A stretch of 64,000 nucleotides of DNA from Bacteroidaceae bacterium (GTDB lineage: Bacteria; Bacteroidota; Bacteroidia; Bacteroidales; Bacteroidaceae). Below, piece by piece: positions 60,550 to 64,000 of this stretch. A program made the position numbers and the translations under genes. The notes under the pieces were generated by a model. The model saw only the letters and a program-made list of their open reading frames with translations, was not told the DNA's origin and searched no databases. The DNA lies in the NCBI GenBank assembly GCA_017466065.1, contig JAFTUV010000034.1, positions 76,053 to 140,052 of the forward strand. The letters run 5' to 3'. Position 1 is the first letter of the stretch. The number at the start of each line of letters is the position of its first letter.

Positions 60550-61665
60550 CTACACTTTTAAAAACACTTTGTGCTTGTAGAGCAAGCGCAGAATAAAAAA
60601 GAGAATGAGGCTGTTGGCTGCTGTGAGCAATACGCTGTACCAATCGTTGCCAATATACTGTGCCGTGCCGCGCAGCAGTGAGTGGGCTATGCAGCGGAAA
60701 TTTATAATCTCGCCTATGAGATAGGCGGTTATGGCGTTGCAGCCGTAGTAGAGCAACCACTCCCATCCTCGGCGGTGCCCTTTTACATCAATCCACCAGT
60801 AGAAGAGTGCGAGCAACAGATAGCATAGTCCGCCGCTGTAAACGGTCATACTGCCGTTCCACACACGTTTAATCATCGGTTGCCAGCAGTCCCACAATAA
60901 TCCGGCTGCAACGAGTGCCGCACCTGTTGCCATCAATAGTAAGGCAGTTCTTTTGCGGTTGTCGTTCCCGCTTTTTATTATGTGTCCGGCGAGGCTGCCC
61001 ATCGCCACGGTGCAGCAGAATGTGAGGCTGCTCCACACCCAAGTGTAGTCGTACCACGGGGCGAATATAACGCTGCCGTCGGGTGCAATTTGGCTCTGGT
61101 CGCGGAAACGGCCTAAAATAAGTTTGTCAACCTCGCAGGCAAAATTTCCTTGCGGGCTCCAATCGCCGCAGAGTGTCATCGGCAGTGTGTAAATGATGAG
61201 CAGGACCACTATTGCCACTGCTTGCCAACGTGGTTTAAGGTAGAGCACCAGTGGTACGGAAAGCAGGTAGCCGGTGGCAATCGCTTGCAGGGTGTTGCTG
61301 TAAAGATAGATAGCGTCGGGGTTAAGCGATAGAATGTTGCCTTGTACCAATATTCCAAGAGCGAAAAGTATTGAAAAGCGTTTGAGTACACGCTTCCACA
61401 CTGCAAGATTGCTGTTCTGCTTTAAATATTTAGGCAGGGAAAAGGGCATTGTTACGCCCGACATAAAAAGAAACAGAGGCATCACAAGGTCCCAAGCGGT
61501 GAATCCCTCCCACTGTGCGTGGTCCAATTGGTGGAGTAATGTGCTGTTGAGCGTTTCGTTATTTAGGGTGAGCAGTACTCCGCGAATAACCGGTTGCAGG
61601 GCTACCAGCATAAACAGGTCTATGCCACGCAGTACATCGAGCGATAGTAGTCGGTCGTTCTTCAT
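60550..61665 (-). CDS. DUF5009/HGSNAT-like membrane acyltransferase
   Basis: Membrane protein with about 10 helices, 371 aa, related to heparan-alpha-glucosaminide N-acetyltransferase and DUF5009. Diagnostic start RLLSLDVLRGIDLFMLVALQP, then WEGFTAWDLVMPLFLFMSGVTMPFSLPKYL with the conserved D-x-x-x-P-L/F-x-F-x-x-G pattern; a W-rich region follows. It is the first gene of the likely nan operon. HGSNAT acetylates amino sugars across a membrane using cytosolic acetyl-CoA, so modification of a sialic acid or GlcNAc-containing sugar is plausible but not shown. Confidence 0.8.
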   Translation of the reverse strand: MKNDRLLSLDVLRGIDLFMLVALQPVIRGVLLTLNNETLNSTLLHQLDHAQWEGFTAWDLVMPLFLFMSGVTMPFSLPKYLKQNSNLAVWKRVLKRFSILFALGILVQGNILSLNPDAIYLYSNTLQAIATGYLLSVPLVLYLKPRWQAVAIVVLLIIYTLPMTLCGDWSPQGNFACEVDKLILGRFRDQSQIAPDGSVIFAPWYDYTWVWSSLTFCCTVAMGSLAGHIIKSGNDNRKRTALLLMATGAALVAAGLLWDCWQPMIKRVWNGSMTVYSGGLCYLLLALFYWWIDVKGHRRGWEWLLYYGCNAITAYLIGEIINFRCIAHSLLRGTAQYIGNDWYSVLLTAANSLILFFILRLLYKHKVFLKV

Positions 61666-61705
61666 TCTTGTGATTTTTGATAAAATTACTTTTTATAAAT
61701 TTGCA

Positions 61706-61713
61706 CGAATATA
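61706..61713 (-). promoter_or_regulatory. -7 element of the DUF5009-nan operon
   Basis: TATATTCG on the reverse strand, 41 bp before the DUF5009 start. The -33 region is covered by the inverted repeat CAAAATT-TTAT-AATTTTG (61716-61733), a possible regulator site. Confidence 0.5.
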
Positions 61714-61725
61714 GTCAAAATTTTA

Positions 61726-61733
61726 TAATTTTG
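61726..61733 (+). promoter_or_regulatory. -7 element of trmO
   Basis: TAATTTTG, with a TTG 22 nt upstream (61701-61703); divergent from, and overlapping, the nan operon promoter. Confidence 0.5.
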
Positions 61734-61777
61734 TGTAGCCTGCGTGGCAAAAAACAGTAACAAGACAGAATAGTTAA

Positions 61778-62458
61778 ATGAAAATATCACCCATCGCCTA
61801 TTTTCACTCGGCGTTTCCTACAAAATTCGGTATTCCTCGGCAGAGCGGGCTGGTCGAGGAACTGCGTGGTACCATAGTCTTTGAGCCACACTACCGCAAC
61901 CCCGATGCATTGCGAGGGCTCGAAGGTTTCGATTATCTGTGGCTCCTGTGGGGCTTTTCGGAGAATGTGCGTGAGGGTGCCGGGTGGAGCCCCACTGTGC
62001 GTCCGCCGCTTTTGGGTGGCAATGTGGCAATGGGCGTGTTTGCTACACGCTCGCCCTTCCGTCCCAACGGGCTTGGCCTCTCGTCGGTGAAAATACTCTC
62101 CATAGAAAAGACTGCCGACAATGGAGTTGTGATAAATGTTGCCGGTGCCGACCTTATGCACGGCACACCCATTTATGATGTTAAACCATACGTTGCTTAT
62201 AGCGATGCGCACCCCGATGCCCGCAGTGGATTTGTCGATAAGAAAGAGTGGTACAGCCTGCAAGTGGTTTTTCCCGAGGATTTTAAATCGCTTTTCTCGT
62301 CGCACGATCTTAAAGCCTTGCTGAAAGTGCTTGCGCTCGATCCTCGTCCGCAGTATCAGAATATCCCCGACAGAGTGTACGGAATGCCTTTTGCGGGGCG
62401 TGAGGTCCGTTTCTCTGTGTCGCAGGATGGGGTACTCACTGTGGTTGATGTTTTTTAG
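61778..62458 (+). CDS. trmO: tRNA m6t6A37 methyltransferase TrmO (TsaA)
   Basis: Adds a methyl group to t6A37 of tRNA-Thr using SAM. TsaA domain with PIAYFHSAFPTKFGIPRQSG at the start, PVLLGGN-like RPPLLGGNVAMGVFATRSPFRPNGLGLSSVKIL (about 72-104), DLMHGTPIYDVKPYVAYSDA (about 126-145), and the C-terminal domain with LALDPRPQYQ (about 184-193). 226 aa, normal. Single gene. Its stop codon TAG begins a one-ended copy of the AGAAnCTGTTT element. Confidence 0.92.
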   Translation: MKISPIAYFHSAFPTKFGIPRQSGLVEELRGTIVFEPHYRNPDALRGLEGFDYLWLLWGFSENVREGAGWSPTVRPPLLGGNVAMGVFATRSPFRPNGLGLSSVKILSIEKTADNGVVINVAGADLMHGTPIYDVKPYVAYSDAHPDARSGFVDKKEWYSLQVVFPEDFKSLFSSHDLKALLKVLALDPRPQYQNIPDRVYGMPFAGREVRFSVSQDGVLTVVDVF

Positions 62459-62476
62459 AAATTCAAACAGCCTCTT
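62456..62476. repeat. Single right end of the AGAAnCTGTTT element
   Basis: TAGAAATTCAAACAGCCTCTT, close to the right ends at 15096 and 52073. Begins within the trmO stop codon and lies 36 bp before the promoter at 62513. Confidence 0.55.
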
Positions 62477-62512
62477 GGAGATTGTTTAACCTCCATACTG
62501 CTTGATGAAAGT

Positions 62513-62543
62513 TTGCAAACTTACGGAAATTTATATATCTTCG
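62513..62543 (+). promoter_or_regulatory. Promoter facing no protein gene
   Basis: TTG (62513-62515), 20 nt, TATCTTCG (62536-62543). No gene follows on this strand before the reverse acyltransferase gene, so it probably drives a small RNA. Confidence 0.75.
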
Positions 62544-62548
62544 CATTG

Positions 62549-62671
62549 TTATTGTAAATGATGCATCGTGTTTGCATAATTTGTGTGTTACAAATTAAAC
62601 TCCGGGCCATTCTTCGGCATAAGCAATCAGACCTTTAATTAGGCGGTTCTTATGAGAAGGGTGGCCTTTTT
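62549..62671 (+). ncRNA. Candidate small RNA, about 123 nt
   Basis: From the expected start of the promoter above to a T run (62667-62671). The 3' half folds into a long hairpin: 62605-62615 with 62656-62666 (11 bp, two G-U), CATAAG/CTTATG (62618-62623 with 62649-62654), AATC/GGTT and CCT/AGG at the tip. The stem plus TTTTT is an intrinsic terminator. A 26-codon frame (62558-62638, ATGATGCAT...) runs into the hairpin; it may be chance. No known RNA family recognised. Confidence 0.5.
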
Positions 62672-62676
62672 GCAGC

Positions 62677-63615
62677 CTATATTATCCGTCCTATTATTTT
62701 CAGTTTTCTTAATATATAAATAAGAAACATTGTTACAGAAAATACTATCGCTGTACCGAAATATGCAGAATATGGTATAATATTTTTGTAATCTGCATAA
62801 ATCATTGAAATATGAAAATGCAGAATGTAGATATATAAACTGTCCTCTCTTCCTATCTTTGAAAGGATATTATCTTTTGTTTGTGTTATATTTAAAAATA
62901 GAATAAATAGTGCCGGAGAGAGAAATATATTGGTAATATATAAATCTCCATTGCTTAAACCGGGTATACAATATTCAATAATACCTAAAATGTAAAATAT
63001 AGTGCAAAGTATTGCTATTGTGTATGTATGTATGTATGTATGTACTTGCTTAATCAGCATACCAATAGTAAAAAAAGGTAAACCGGTAAAAAGGAAGTTT
63101 CTTGTTAAGAAGGCTGTTGTTTTATAATCAAGTGCTATTTCGCTGTATTTTCCAAGCAATAATGAAGCTATGAGCAATATGGGTGTAGACCAATATAATA
63201 GTTTGTATAGATTGAATTTCTCAATAAACAACATTAAGAGTAGAACGTATATGTAGGCTACGATATACCATAATTGTCTACCGTAAGGAACAATGTTAAA
63301 TAATAGGCTGTCGATAGATAGTATAGAGTATAAATGGTTGATTGATTCTTTTCCGTTTATGATTATGAAAAATAGAAGGTTGAATAAAGATGCCCAACCA
63401 AATATTTTAAGCATATAAATCAATCTTTTGCGAATTGTTTGCCCAATATCTTTTTTACCAAATGTGAAGTAGCCCGAAATTATAAAGAAAATGGGTACCG
63501 CACAACGTAATAGTGGTGTTGTAAAATTGCTTATTTCCTGTGGTTGTATAGTGTGGATGGCAATAACAAATATTGCGCAAATGCATTTTAGCGTGTCGAT
63601 AGAGTGGTTTCTCAT
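62677..63615 (-). CDS. Acyltransferase-3 family membrane protein
   Basis: Integral membrane O-acyltransferase (OafA/WecH-type), 312 aa, about ten helices. Signature: RNHSIDTLKCICAIFVIAIHT with the family His, PLLRCAVPIFFIISGYF, and YGRQLWYIVAYIY; the end is very basic and hydrophobic. Such enzymes add acetyl groups to surface polysaccharides. Base composition is clearly more AT-rich than the neighbours, suggesting transfer. A run of six TGTA units (63021-63044) lies in the coding region (residues VHTYIHTYT). Promoter candidate: TATTTTTG at 63661-63654 (reverse). Confidence 0.85.
   Translation of the reverse strand: MRNHSIDTLKCICAIFVIAIHTIQPQEISNFTTPLLRCAVPIFFIISGYFTFGKKDIGQTIRKRLIYMLKIFGWASLFNLLFFIIINGKESINHLYSILSIDSLLFNIVPYGRQLWYIVAYIYVLLLMLFIEKFNLYKLLYWSTPILLIASLLLGKYSEIALDYKTTAFLTRNFLFTGLPFFTIGMLIKQVHTYIHTYTIAILCTIFYILGIIEYCIPGLSNGDLYITNIFLSPALFILFLNITQTKDNILSKIGREDSLYIYILHFHISMIYADYKNIIPYSAYFGTAIVFSVTMFLIYILRKLKIIGRII
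63021..63044. repeat. (TGTA)6 tetranucleotide repeat in the acyltransferase gene
   Basis: Six perfect TGTA units inside codons for about residues 191-199 of the reverse-strand gene. Gain or loss of a unit would shift the frame, so it is a potential slipped-strand phase switch. Confidence 0.85.
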
Positions 63616-63653
63616 AATTGAGGTTGTAATATTTGTATTGTTTCTGTTGCCTA

Positions 63654-63661
63654 CAAAAATA
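63654..63661 (-). promoter_or_regulatory. -7 element of the acyltransferase gene
   Basis: TATTTTTG on the reverse strand, 38 bp before the start codon; no TTG at the -33 distance. Confidence 0.45.
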
Positions 63662-63930
63662 ATAAATATCTCTGGAAAAATCTAACGAATGAGGGAAAAT
63701 ATTGATGGCGGCACTGGTGTTCAATGACTTATGAGGACTTTCGATGAAAGCCTCGCCGGAGCAAAAGTGCAAGGAAATGAAAGGTAATGAGGGCGGACGG
63801 TTTTCAAATCATTACCCAATAGAGAGGTAGGTTTACAGGTCGTTGGAGTTTATTTCTACTCTCTGCCATATTCTGCATAACAATGTACAACTCGCTGATA
63901 ACTAATTTTGTAACCAAAAAGAATTGGATT
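63662..63930. other. Non-coding boundary region before the integrase
   Basis: No gene seen. Holds an inverted repeat GGTAATGA/TCATTACC (63783-63790 with 63809-63816). An attachment site of the mobile element could lie here, but I cannot identify its core without the other end. Confidence 0.4.
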
Positions 63931-64000
63931 ATGCGAAGTACATTTAAGGTGCTGTTCTATGTGAACGGAAGTAAGGAGAAAAACGGTATTGTCCCGATTA
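63931..64000 (+). CDS. 5' end of a tyrosine recombinase (integrase)
   Basis: Frame open to the right edge, beginning MRSTFKVLFYVNGSKEKNG. This resembles the N-terminal arm-binding domain of the tyrosine site-specific integrases carried by Bacteroidales conjugative and mobilisable transposons, which commonly open with MRSTFKVLFY. Only 23 residues are inside the window, so catalytic residues cannot be checked. It likely marks the edge of a mobile element extending to the right. Confidence 0.72.
   Translation, partial: MRSTFKVLFYVNGSKEKNGIVPI

Overview
The window is chromosomal DNA of a host-associated member of the Bacteroidales (Bacteroides/Prevotella/Muribaculaceae type; I cannot fix the genus). 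The evidence is the Bacteroidota promoter form (TTG, about 20 nt, TAnnTTTG or TAnnTTCG) in front of many genes, weak Shine-Dalgarno sites, a Bacteroidota-type omega/Rpb6-like protein, a DUF4293 gene, serine palmitoyltransferase, a galM-transporter-galK cluster, a nan cluster using a RenBP-type epimerase, and a 6S-like RNA directly downstream of rplT.

Layout. 1-6.6 kb: end of an unknown gene, RsmI-like methyltransferase, FadL/OmpP1 porin, uvrB (reverse), an 83-bp tandem repeat, then bamD, omega-like protein and DUF4293. 6.6-13.8 kb: DsbA/FrnE-like protein; bcp-mscS-thioesterase; SulP transporter; HAD hydrolase; 5'-nucleotidase; TspO. 13.8-23.5 kb: CbpA-like cochaperone, SPOR lipoprotein, mutarotase, ruvX-def-TPR protein, thrS, infC-rpmI-rplT and the 6S-like RNA. 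23.5-31 kb: mltG-GH20 (overlapping), a Wza/Wzc export pair, spt followed directly by tRNA-Pro. 31-44.6 kb, mostly reverse: MATE pump, rpiB, tkt, tex (forward), galM-transporter-galK, and grpE-dnaJ-folC. 44.8-51.9 kb, forward: sulfatase, DEAD-box helicase, serC-serA-DUF1015-YigZ. 52-61.7 kb, reverse: an AmpG-like permease/sugar kinase/FKBP operon, a histidine-rich secreted protein, and a sialic acid operon (DUF5009 protein, nanA, nanE, nanT, nanM). 61.7-64 kb: trmO, a candidate small RNA, an AT-rich acyltransferase with a tetranucleotide repeat, and the start of a tyrosine recombinase that probably marks a mobile island.

Gene cooperation. The nan operon should take sialic acid through ManNAc to GlcNAc; galactose is converted and imported by the gal cluster; mltG, GH20, the AmpG-like permease and the BadF-type kinase all fit peptidoglycan/amino-sugar turnover; spt gives sphingolipids. 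Most of the window is core genome.

The least explained content is intergenic: a dispersed family of inverted-repeat elements (at least seven sites) whose ends lie next to promoters, a second unrelated hairpin element at 31.1 kb, a tandem repeat upstream of uvrB, a self-contained promoter-hairpin-terminator unit at 62.5 kb, and a branched GC-rich structure ahead of galM.
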